The notes under the pieces: generated by a model | What the model saw: only the letters and a program-made list of their open reading frames with translations | Database searches by the model: none | What the model was told of the DNA's origin: nothing | Translations under genes and position numbers: made by a program | Shown: positions 40,301 to 52,800 of the stretch, piece after piece | Numbering within the stretch: position 1 is the first letter of the stretch | How the letters are laid out: every line of letters starts with the position of its first letter | Assembly (NCBI GenBank): GCA_914767715.1 | Contig: OU612068.1 | Location: 3,968,001 to 4,032,000 of the forward strand | Length of the DNA: 64,000 nt | Origin: Membranipora membranacea | Lineage: Eukaryota > Bryozoa > Gymnolaemata > Cheilostomatida > Membraniporidae | Reading direction: 5' to 3'

Positions 40301-41708
40301 AAATACAGTCTTTGAGTATAGGCTGACACATATATTGTATTGAGCTTTCCTGTTTTAGGTTGTGATAGAAGCTATTGTTGGGAGCAGTTATCAGGGAGAT
40401 ATATCAATTGATGATATCACCATCAAAAATGGCAAATGTGCAGGTCAGTGAATGGTGATATATAAAACAATACATCTTCTATATTCCTTCTTTATCAAAC
40501 TATAACAACTACAGATGGCTTATAAATTGGGCTAAAATCATATAATGTGAAAACTACATGAAATATCTTGATTAGTTGACCCTAAGGGTAGGAAATATGA
40601 TCCATGGACTTAAAACTTTCTTCAGCTTCCAGTTATCACAGGTGGCTATACTATGACATATCCATTCCATCTAACTTGGTATTTGCCTACCATCAAATTT
40701 ATGATCACAACGATAGCATTTGTATCTTATCCGCAGCTGAAAAATACCTACATCAATACTATGACTATTGCTAAAGTTTTTGTCTTTTACTTCAGGCGTT
40801 CTGACTTCTCCACCCAAGAAGTGCACATTTGACGCAGGGGATAACTGTTCTTACAATTTGGCCACCTCTGACACCTTTGTATGGATGAAGAGTTCAGCTA
40901 CCTCTGCTGGTCCTTCCAAGGATCACACACTCAAAACCGCTTCCGGTAAGGACTGCTCTAGTTTATGAGTTTGTGGTAGTTAATGATTACAAATAATTTT
41001 TGTAACTGCCCTCCTAGATTATTGATCGAGTTTCCAACGGGTGCATTTTATAGTAGTTTATTTGCGTAAACCGATGACACCGTAAAACTACAATTTTATA
41101 TAAAATTGATTAAAATATTGATAACGTGTGGTTAGTATGATTTCAAGTGGCTATACATAAAACATTGAAATTGAAATGGCATTTGTCATGGTAAAAATGC
41201 AAGTTTGTTTAAATCAATATCAAGTTTTTAGATGATGCGTTGCTATGATAAAAGGTAAAAACAATATAAAAATACCTCTGTCACCCTTTCCAGGAGAGAG
41301 TTAGTATAAAATATGAGCTCTAGACCATGTACAGTTTGTATATCATGGATTTAAACGAAGAAACAACATGTAAAATTATTACCTCGTTCTCTGAGGATTT
41401 AAGCTTGAATTGAGTTGAATAGATGATTCTCTCTGTGGTTATGCGCTGTGGCCATGAATAGATTTGCAGCAAGGTAACAGTAAACAAGTTAACGAAACTG
41501 GATTTATGAAATTTTAATAATAACATCCGAAAACACTACAATTTTCGTCAAGTTTTTAATGCATAAATATACAATAGTTTTGCCTACCGTATGGGTACAT
41601 GATCTCGTCGGTAGAACATGAGGTTGGGCTAACATAGATGGAAGTGTTATGTAATTTCTGCAGCATCAGATGGCTCCTATTTACCTGATGGGTGCCTTCC
41701 TGCTGTAA

Positions 41709-41741
<33 letters not shown>

Positions 41742-44700
41742 CTTTCATATATTACTTTTATATTATTTTCTTCTACATTACCATTTCGTTATTATATATC
41801 CGTCTAAACCAACTAAACTAGATGATCTGTTCACTGTTGTTAGGGGGATACGTTGTCTTTAAATCGGCTGATGTCAAAATGAAAGCTGGAGATAAGGCTA
41901 TTTTCGTTTCACCTGCCTACACTAACCCATCTAAGGATTCATACTGCGTCGAGTTCTGGTTCTACATGGACGGCGCTGATATGGGTACCCTAAATGTCTA
42001 CACCAACATCGACAATGCAGACTGGAAGAATGTTTTCACTGCATCAGGTATAAATCAAGAAGTTACCCACTAAGGGAATTCAGTCTCAGGGTGATTTCAT
42101 GTTATCCAAAATAGGAGACAACAGCATGCTTGGAAGAATAAATTTCCTCCCTTCCACTCAAAGATGTTCATTCCTGCATGTTGAAATTGTCGCTGAATCC
42201 TGTTAAAATGAACTTTGTGTATTGATCTGTCCAATTGTTTTTCTCAAGAATTGAGTGAGCAAGATTTACTGTATTGACATTCATCAAATTAACCCACAGC
42301 CCACAGCGACTGATGCACTATGGGAGATGACAACTCAGAACCAGCATGTTCGCAAATCTCAAGATACTCCTTTCTGTTTTTAATCAGGTCCGCAAGGAAA
42401 GGGCTGGATGAAGGGAACATTCAGTATACCATCATGTGGTATGTATCAGGTCAAGTATGAAGCAGTCAGAGGTAAAGGACCCCGCAGTGAAATAGCTATA
42501 GATGATATCGTTTTCAACGTCGGAGCAACTTGTTTACCAAGAGGTGAGCTGAGGTGGCCGGGTTGAAAACTAGTAAAGCTGAACTGACTCCTCGGCTAAT
42601 CAGAAAATAAGATTTTCCATGGTAAAATAGTTGGTTTGACTTATTTTGTGACATATATTATCACTTCACCATGGCTCTCCACTATTAATCAATCCCAGGG
42701 GTTGGTTGGGTGGTCAGTTGGGTGGTCGGTTGTGGATATATACATCCTAGTCCAAAACAAGTGCTCCAGGTGAGGCTCGAACTCACAGCCTCCGCATCTC
42801 ATACTGATTATAAGTACGGCGCGCTAACCGATTGCGCCACTGGGGCTGGTGAACCACATGGAAATTGGTATTTTCAAAATTTCTGAGGCTTTGTAAGCGG
42901 TTGTTTTTGTATGTCATGGTTATTGTTGACCGCAAAAGTACTCAAACACTTGAATTTCCGCAAAAACTTCCTGTCACATTAAATTATCATCCATTTTGTG
43001 GTATTTAGTTGGCAGAACTTCAATAAGCTTGTGAGTGATTGTTTTTTAATTAATATTTTGTTTTTTAGCCCAGTGTGAATGAAATGTTTATCTACTGATC
43101 TGATGGTAGATATCTGATGATGTAACCTTAGCCGACAATGCCTTTCTCAATTCATATTAAAACTTTATTGTTTACCGTTTCAGGTGACTGTGACTTTGAG
43201 TCTAGCTACTTCTGTGATTGGTACAATAATGAACAGGATGATGAGTTTGATTGGAAGATGATATCTGGATCTACTGGATCCACAGGAACAGGCCCTACAT
43301 CTGATCACACTACTAACTCAACAACAGGTCGGTGGTGACAATAGGATGATTTCACAAGGGAAATAAACCGGTATAACTGGATGTGGTAGCCTGTTTGGAT
43401 TAGCTTAGCTAGTTGGATGTGAATAGTTCCTATCCCTCTGCACATATTGCCAGGACAACTAACACCGAGTCAGTATGTTTGTTGTCTGATCTTTTGCAGT
43501 GAGGGGACAGTCTTCACTTTATATCCGTTTACATCCAACTAACAGCGCTGAAAATTACTTTTGTGTTATCCCTTGTAGGCTCATACATATTTATTGAGAC
43601 TAGTGCTCCACAGAAGAAGAATGATACTGCTGTTCTTTACAGTCCAACATACAACGCCAACAGTCAGCAATGTCTCAGATTCTTCTATCATATGTACGGC
43701 TCTAATATAGGCAGCCTCAGAGTACAGGTATGTACCAGTCTGAGCTCTTTAGACTTAGTCTGATATCACAGACTTCGGTCTGAGGTTACAGACTTTATTC
43801 TGAGCTTCTGCGTCTTAGTTTTGTAAGAAATTGCCTGCAGGTATCAAAGGTATCTACATTTGTTGTTCCATTAAAACCCTGTTACTGATGCCAGTTAAAG
43901 TAATCCTACCACAGTTTAGTTTTAAAGCACCTCACACTTTCTGGGGATAGGGGTTGTATGCTGATCATTTTATCCTATTATTTGTAACCATAGAATTAAT
44001 TCTTTGTATACTCCATCACAAGGAATGAATGAAATAAGTTGAAGTCATGTTATCCTATATTAGAGATGACAGCAGATACATGATACACGTTAGATCTATG
44101 AGCTTGTATGTATATGTATGTGTTGTAATCTGTGTCTGTTATATTATGAGCCTGTATATATGTTGTAGTCTGTCTCTGTTTGATCTATGAGCCTTTATGT
44201 GTATGTGTGTCCTGTGTGTTGTAGTCTGTCTCTGTTATATCTATGTTGTATCTATGTTGTATCTATGTTGATCTATGTTGTAGTCTGTATCAGAGGAGGT
44301 AACCGCTGGTGTACCATCACAACCTTACTGGCAGCTCTCTGGTAATCAGCTTAACTCATGGCAGTCAGCTAGTGTATCTATATCTACTAACTACAATTTC
44401 AAGGTAAATGCACATCATAATCCTACTTTTCTAACATACTCTTTGATTATCAATCGAAGTAGGGATGTTAGGAGGACGACCTCCCTGATGGAAGCTGGTG
44501 ATATGATTATTCAAAGGTGTTGTTTTCTTATATGAAAGATGCAGATAACTCCAAAACTGTAGTGACAATTTATTCTCCTCGATCTGAAGTGTTTCACAGC
44601 AGTTTATTAATCATGGATAGTTCTGCTTCTTAAAACTGAGTATTCCATGCAATATTCTGGAGTTCCCAGTGAAGTATTTCTTGAATGTTATGGTTGACTA

Positions 44701-46729
44701 TTGTGAGAACGTCACTAATACGCCCTCACCAAAATGTGAAAACTCATCATATGTTTACAGATAATGATAACAGGAGTTAGAGGTGATGGTTATAGAGGAG
44801 ATATTGCCTTAGATGATATCTCAGTCACTGCTGGAGCCTGTACTATAACTCCTACTAAAGCTGACTATGCAGCACAGCTACTGACAACTACAACATCTCT
44901 ACCCACCACCCAGTTTATTACTGCTGCTCCTCGTATGTACAACTACACTAGTTTTGGTCACCTGCTGTGATTGAGTGGAAATGGAATATTGTGCAATTTA
45001 AATGGACACCCCCACCCTCTCTGTAGCAAGGAATACAAAATTCTACATTGGCCATTATTTGTTATGGCATCTAAACAATATTTTGCACCATTCACTTTCA
45101 CAGGATGCATTATTTTCTCAACTTCTTAATTTTTGTTATTTGTTTGTTCAAGAATGAACTCTTTCTCTGAGGATAATAGTGTACATTCATTCTGTTTTGC
45201 AGCTGTTGGATTTGCCTGTAACTTTGATAGAAATTACTGTTCATGGACACAGGACACTACCGATGACTTTAACTGGCCTCGTCAGAAAGGCGTTGCTAGT
45301 TCTGGTGACTTGCCTGGTGATCACACTTCTGGCAGTGAGTGTATTTACAATGAAGTATAATATCAACCACTCAGCAATGCATGTTGCAGAAGCTCGCTAG
45401 TTTGATCACAGTTTGTGCTAATTGATATTTTTCTAACCATCTTTTTGGTCTATTGAATTAGATCCTCAAAACACGAATCCCACTCACTCTTACAAGCTCA
45501 CTGTTACGGCAGTCTTTTGTTGGATTGTATTTCCCATCCCCTAAAAGCATTCAACCGACAAAATAAAAACAAAATTGTTTACAGGTGGGAGTTACCTGGT
45601 CCTACAGAATGGACCACCTAGAGCTAAGGGTCAGAAGACTCGAGTTATCTCCCCATTGTTAGCTCCCAATGTCGGTACAGCTTGTGTTTCCTTTTGGTAC
45701 CACATGTGGAATGTTCAGGATGGTGAACTAAACCTCTACTTTAGTAAGGTATGACTACAAACTAAACCTCTACATCAGTAAGGTATGACTGCAAATTAAA
45801 CATGTACCTTAGTCAGGTGTGACTACAGCAACTTAAGGAGTCACCAGTTAAGCTGATGCTGTTGCAGTTCAAGGTTTATGGGTGTGCATCTATCAATATG
45901 TAGGTATGCATATGTGCAGTAATATACCTGGATAACTGATGGATTTTAATCGTAAATTTACAAGTCACTGTTATACTTGCCTTACACAGGGTTCAAAGAG
46001 GACTCTGGTATGGAGGCGTGTTTCTACACAAGGATTGGTGTGGTGGAACGCTCAGGTGACTCTCACGTCAGACCCTGTCAGTCCGATCACTAACGTGGTA
46101 CTAGAGGGAGTCGTCGGAGCTGGAGATAAGGGAGATATAGTTGTAGATGACATGGCCATCACCACAGGAGCTTGTAGTAAGTTATATATGTGGTCATTTT
46201 AAAGGAAGCAGACAACCGCCGAAAGCGCCGAAACTTTAGCTTATTGTTATCAAGAAGGAGAGAGCTTTATGTTACTCAAAACCAAACTAGACAAGAACTG
46301 AACATTTATCAATGCTTACAAAAAAGTGATGTTATCTTTTCAATAACGTAACTTTAAATTCTGATTCTTTTTGCAGACCCAGTAAAGTTGGTAGGAGACT
46401 GTGACTTTGAGGACAAAGGTCTGTGTCAGTATTACAACGATCCTACCAACAGTATTACTGGTTGGTTGTGGAAGACTGCTGCTGCTAGAACAAACGGACC
46501 GTCTTATGATCACACACTACATACAACTAAAGGTCAGCTGGCTAGTCAGTAGAGCATAACCTTGTATGGTTCCCAAAATGCAACAGCCAATCATTTATAA
46601 GAAGGCTATGCCAAACTCATATACATTGTACCCCTATCGATTCTAGGCAATACATGATAGACTTTTAAAACGCCGGATACATATATATATATATATATAT
46701 ATATGTATACACATATATATATATATATA

Positions 46730-46760
<31 letters not shown>

Positions 46761-46767
46761 GTATATA

Positions 46768-46842
<75 letters not shown>

Positions 46843-49800
46843 TGGAAATGAGATGGGCAAAACCCTCTGTAAGGTTTTTATTGCTGACGGTATTTGCCTA
46901 CTGCTCTATTTTCCTTTCCTGTTTGCTATAAAAACTAAATAATTATCTAGTGAAGTGACCAGCAATGTTTTCTGTTTACAGGTCACTATATGGAAGTTAG
47001 AGCTCCAGGAAACTTTAACGCCAAATCGAACAATGTCGTCCGTCTCCTCTCACCTGTTATGGCTGGTAAGACTGGGCGCTGCATCTCATTCTACTACTTC
47101 AACACAGGTAACTCCAGTTCACTTCATGTGTACGCAGCTCAGAAAAACACAAAGACTGGTAAACTAGATCTGAGCAGGAGATTGTTCTCTGGTGAGAGAG
47201 ACGCGGCTAGTAATCAGTGGAGACTCGGCCGAGTTCCACTACCCGATACTCTCATCAACTATCAGGTAAGAGCATCTACTTAACTTTAACATTGATACAA
47301 ATTGAATCACCGAACATGATGTATCAGATGATCACCACATCTTTACATTTCAACATTCATAATTGATGCGTAACCATAACCTTGTTTTTATAAATATTAA
47401 GTTATACCTAAACCTCCCTGAACTTTAATTAAATCTATACTGCCCATGATTAGTAAATTCCGTAACCAAATGCCTGAGGGGTAACATGTCATAATTCTGA
47501 TTCATGAATCTTTCAGCTTGTATTTGAGAGTACAACTTACCAGAACAGAGTTGTGGATATTGCTATCGATGACATCAAAGTGTCCACCAAGCCATGTTCC
47601 AATCCAGGTAACTAGAAGGATTATGAATTTGATTAAAAGATCATGAGAATTTTGCAGATAGATAAATATTGAGGTGTTTTAAGATGACAAAGATACCAAT
47701 TTTGATGAGTATTTTAACGGAATGTGCATTTGGTGTGAGGGAGCAGGAGGGAGAAAACTATTTTTTGCAGACCAGGAGATTTTTGCAAACTCAATTTTTC
47801 TGATTACCTTTTTGTCATCTTGATTGAAAGTTTTTGGTTTTTGTTTTCCCTTTTTTTGTTTTCTTGGAAGGCTGATTTTGATCATTGAATGAAATTTATG
47901 CCAATAAAGTTAAAAAAAGAGAGAAGATAAAATTCAGGACCAAACTACAGGTGCAGACACAGTTACAGCTGTTGCGATGCCTTCTTGTTAGCAAATCTAA
48001 GAAGTCATCCTACCAGCTGAAATTGTGTTCAGTGAATGTCCCCCCTTCTATTATGGTTCTTCTTCTGCTTGTCGGGCAACTCGGAGAAGGCTGATATGTG
48101 GAAAGAGAAATTACTTCAAGAGAACACTGGCAGCCTGAAATTTTTCGATTTCCTTCCTATAGTAGTAATGATGGGTAAATAATTTGGCAATGTCATGACT
48201 CGGATCAACACAGCCATTATAATATGTTCAGATCATGAAAGGAGGAGAACAAACTCAGGTTCACCCTCTGTATTATGTCGGCTATTTTAGTTCAGGGGAC
48301 CAGTGACCTTATGGATTGTCACCCTCTAGTTTTAATTTGTTGAGATTTGATTTCAAGTTTCAAGGCAAAAGTGTTGTAATGACTACAAATTTATATTTGC
48401 AGGTGATTGTGACTTTGAAAATGGAAGGTGCTCATGGAGAAATCTTGGAGGTGATAAGTTTGACTGGATAAGTGGTAAATCTACACAGAGCACAAACACA
48501 GGACCGTACAAGGATCACACGACTGGAGATGGTATGTAGTACTTACCGCCTCATCATTATACACTGCTGGTATGGATGAGCCACGTGGCTGCTAAACTAT
48601 TTGAGAGAAGGCGGGTCCACCTGGTTGGCATATATTGTAATAAGTTGTGTATTAAATTATTGTATACGATTCTATAATCTAAGTTTTCTTACTTAGTATA
48701 CTATCAGCCTAGGTAGAAATAATATGATTTTATATCCTGTTGACAGGTACATTCATGTTCATTGAGGCTAGTGCTCCGAGAAGACCAGGAGACAATGCCA
48801 TATTTGTCTCAGAGAGTTTTGAGAGGACCACTGGTACTGGTAGATGTATGAGATTCTGGTATCACATGGCCGGTACAGGAATGGGAACGCTCAATATCTA
48901 CCTCAGACCTGTGAGTGATTCTCAATCATAGATATAAAAACAGTATTCCAAGACCTGAGGCTAAAGAAGCTATCATATTATTGGACCAATGACCAATGAC
49001 CAATCTAACTCCCTTTTTATATCTATGTTCTTAACAGAACTAAGCAGCAGGCCATCCTTGTGTCAGCGGCAGCAGGCCATCCTAGTGTCAGCGGCAGCAG
49101 GTCATCCTAGTGTCAGCGGCAGCAGGCCATCCTTGTGTCAGCGGCAGCAGGTCATCCTAGTGTCAGGCTCTACTGCTGCTGCTGACTCTTGTGATTATAA
49201 ATTATCATATTCCAAAGCTTGGAAGTTGGCTGAATTTACGAATTGCTAGATATATACAATGAGAAGATGAATTGTCCTGTCCCGATCTGAGGTTTCGAGC
49301 AGGAAAATACCTCTGAAAACCATCGCTCTTTTTTTGGAAGAAAAATTGTGTGGATGTGGCCTGACATTGAAAACATATCAGTGATGTGAAACACATAAAT
49401 GTTCTGCCGTCAAAAGGACTTAATTTAACACAGATCAACTCTTTATTCTTCAGCTGAGTGCACCAGCCTCCCAGTCTAAGTCAATCCTGATTTGGAGTCT
49501 GGGTAAGCGGGATCTCGGAGACCAGTGGTTCGATGGTCACGTGACCTTGAACTCTGATAAATACAGATATCAGGTCGGAATCGAAGGTGTTCGAGGACAG
49601 ACATACTTCAGTGATATTGGAGTGGATGACATATCCTTTACTCCGGGTGCTTGTGGACAAGGTATGATTATCGTATAATGATTTGGTTGTTGAGATCATA
49701 CTTGATAGCTGATATTGTACAACTCTTGCGTATTTTAATATGTGTTGCCACTCACACTGTTTTTACCATGTTTGACAAACAAGAAAAGTGAAAAATATGA

Positions 49801-52800
49801 CCACTTAAATATGATTATTGTTTCCTGGTTATCTTACATATCAATGTAACAAAAGACCATCTTGAGCTTCTTAGATCGCTTATCTAAATCGGTGTGGGCT
49901 TTTCAGCTTCATCCAAAGAATGTATCTGTTTTTTATTCAGCCTATCCACCGGAAGCTATTCCTCTCTCCTATACAACCACACCATCAAAACCAACCCTCC
50001 CGACTACCACCCCTAACCCCAAGCTGGCTACCATATTCTGTAATTTTGACGCCGGACTCTGTGGCTTCACTCAATCTAAGACTGATGACTTTGACTGGAC
50101 GACAAGCTCCAAAAGTACCGGATCTTCTGGCACAGGTAAATAAAATGTCTTACAGTTTGTTATAATGAAGGAAATTTTACTTCTTAGAGGGGCTTATGCT
50201 TTTAAACCATGTATGAAAGTTCTTTATTATCTTTATTTTAATCCCCATCATGAGTAACATGAGATTTCTTTTTCACAACATATTATTATAGAATAAAATT
50301 CAATCAAATGTAATGTAAGGCTTAGGTAAGTCCAAAGTAACTGTTTTATTTTTAAATTTAGGCAATTATATTTCTATTCAAACATCAATTCCCCACTAAA
50401 AATTTTCATTCAGTGATATTAAGTTGGAAATAACAGAGACATACACAAGTGGAAATTTAACATATTCTGGATATTGATGTGATACAAAGATCTTTTAACT
50501 TATTTACAGGACCATCTAAAGATCACACCTCTGGTAAAGGATCGTACATCTTCATCGAGGCAAGTGATCCGAGAAAACCGAACGATACCGCTGTGTTAAC
50601 CAGTCCTACTGTCAACTCTGACTCCGACTTCTGTCTGACATTCTGGTGAGTGATCCCTCTGTAAAAAGGGATCTCTTCATAAAGTAAAATAATAAGATAT
50701 CATTGTTACCAAATAGCACTTACAGACTCATATTTTATGGATCTTTTTATGCCTATTTCATCATTGTGTAAAGTTTGAGAATGAAACTCCAAAGTTTTTC
50801 TAGGAAGTTATGTGAATTGACCGATCTAAGTTATATTGTATTGACAGATTTTAACATGATGGTCACCACAGGCAAAAGTGCCTATAAATGAGACAGAGAA
50901 GAAATACAAAGTGTTATTGCTATCAAAATTTGCTAGCTTTTGAGCTAGAGCGACTCCATTGTGAAGATTCAAGCCTATAATTTATTATACCCAGGTACCA
51001 CATGTATGGACCAGATGTCAACACACTGATGATAGAGACACAGCCTGTTGGAGGCCCTGCTTCTGTAATATTTGAGAAGAAGGGAACACTAGACGATAAA
51101 TGGTATCAAGGTCAAGTCAATGTCAAGGATAAGTCACCATACATACTCAAGTTTACTGGTATTAGAGGAGTCTTCTATCAGGGAGATATTGCTCTTGATG
51201 ACATTTCTCTCAATGCTGGAAAGTGTGCCAGCACTCAATGTAAGTCTCCAAACCTCTTTAATGAAATTTAAAATTAGTTTTTACTCTAAGAGTTGGCTAA
51301 ATGGTCTTCATTGAAGCTCTCACCGTTCGATATTTATAATCAAATAATATTGGGTAAGGTAGAGCGTTGACAAAAGCAGTGAAAAGTCAAGCAAAAAATG
51401 GAAGAAGCTGTAGAATTATCTGACTAAGGCTTAAAAAAGACAACTACATAATTATCCTACTTTGTCCTGTATATGAATACGGCCAGTTTCTTTGTTTGCA
51501 ATGGAGAATTATATACTAATGCCTTCTTTCCATTTTTGCAGCACCTAAGACGCTGTGTACATTTGATGCTGCTGACTTGTGTGGCTATAAGCAGGATAGC
51601 AGAGATGATATCGACTGGACCCAGAAGAGCGGCAGAACCGGCTCAACTAATACTGGACCATCTAATGACCATACGTACGGCAGCAGCAAAGGTATGCATT
51701 ATTGTTTATGCCGTGTTACTGACGGGCACGGGTACAGGGTGTGGCATGGGTATAGGGTGTGGCATGGGTATAGGTTGCGGCATGAGTAAGTACTCTGGGT
51801 ACCAGTACCCAAGGGAGGATAACTCTCGATGCTTCTAAGATGATGATGATGGGTTTGCGTCTCCAATAGAATAGATATGAAATGACATAGTGTTAATTTC
51901 GCTACTTAGTGGGCACCTTGCATGCAAAGCCAATAATATTTTAGTTCCGCTTTTAGCATTATTATACCAGCTATCATCCTAAAATTAAAATCCACTTTCC
52001 GGTATCACTAGGTATGGAGGTCAAGAGTTCATTTCTAGGTATGGAGGTCAAGAGTTCATTTCTAGGTATGGAGGTCAAGAGTTCATTTCTAGGTATGGAG
52101 GTCAAGAGTTCATTTCTAGGTATGGAGGTCAAGAGTTCATTTCTAGGTATGGAGGTCAAGAGTTCATTTCTAGGTATGGAGGTCAAGAGTTCATTTCTAG
52201 GTATGGAGGTCAAGAGTTCATTTCTAGGTATGGAGGTCAAGAGTTCATTTCTAGGTATGGAGGTCAAGAGTTCATTTCTAGGTATGGAGGTCAAGAGTTC
52301 ATTTCTAGGTATGGAGGTCAAGAGTTCATTTCTACCTGGGCTTGTGCGACACCTGACCATATAATTATGTGTTATTATTATGTATCATTATTATGTATTA
52401 TTATTAATCTGTAGGAAAGTACATGTATATAGAGGCTAGCAGTGTCCCTCAAGGTAAAGCAGCCCGCCTGATATCACCAGGCTTAGATAGAACTAATGGA
52501 GCTTGCGTAGAGTTCTGGTATCACATGTTTGGTGCTGCTACTGGTAATCTCACTGTAAGTATGAATGTTTACTTAGTATGGCAGCATTCGTAGTAGTGAT
52601 GTGATTAGCAATGATTCAGAGCCGAATGTCGGAAAAGTATTGCTATATTGTTTCGTCACCTTTGGTCACCTTTCACCGTGGTCCTGCGTGGGTGGCGAGT
52701 TTCTGGTTGATCCCAAGTTCCACCAAACTCCTCCATCGCACTCGATCTTCAGCATCTGAACCATCTAAATAAGGCTATGTCTCATTTCCATAAAGCATTG

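Noticed and set aside
46606-46931. Tyr/Ile repeat open frames on both strands
   Set aside because: Translation of an AT microsatellite.
51473-51838. A 121-codon frame overlapping the first exon of MAM 23
   Set aside because: It is a shifted frame of the real exon 51542-51691 running into an 18-bp tandem repeat. The MAM frame has the conserved [13 protein letters not shown] motif.
52011-52334. CRISPR-like array of regular repeats
   Set aside because: The repeats are directly adjacent with no spacers, in a eukaryotic intron: a minisatellite.
51974-52364. Open frames of 116-128 codons on both strands with nine-residue repeats
   Set aside because: They are produced by the 27-bp minisatellite, whose unit length is a multiple of 3. 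They have no splice or start context and lie in an intron.
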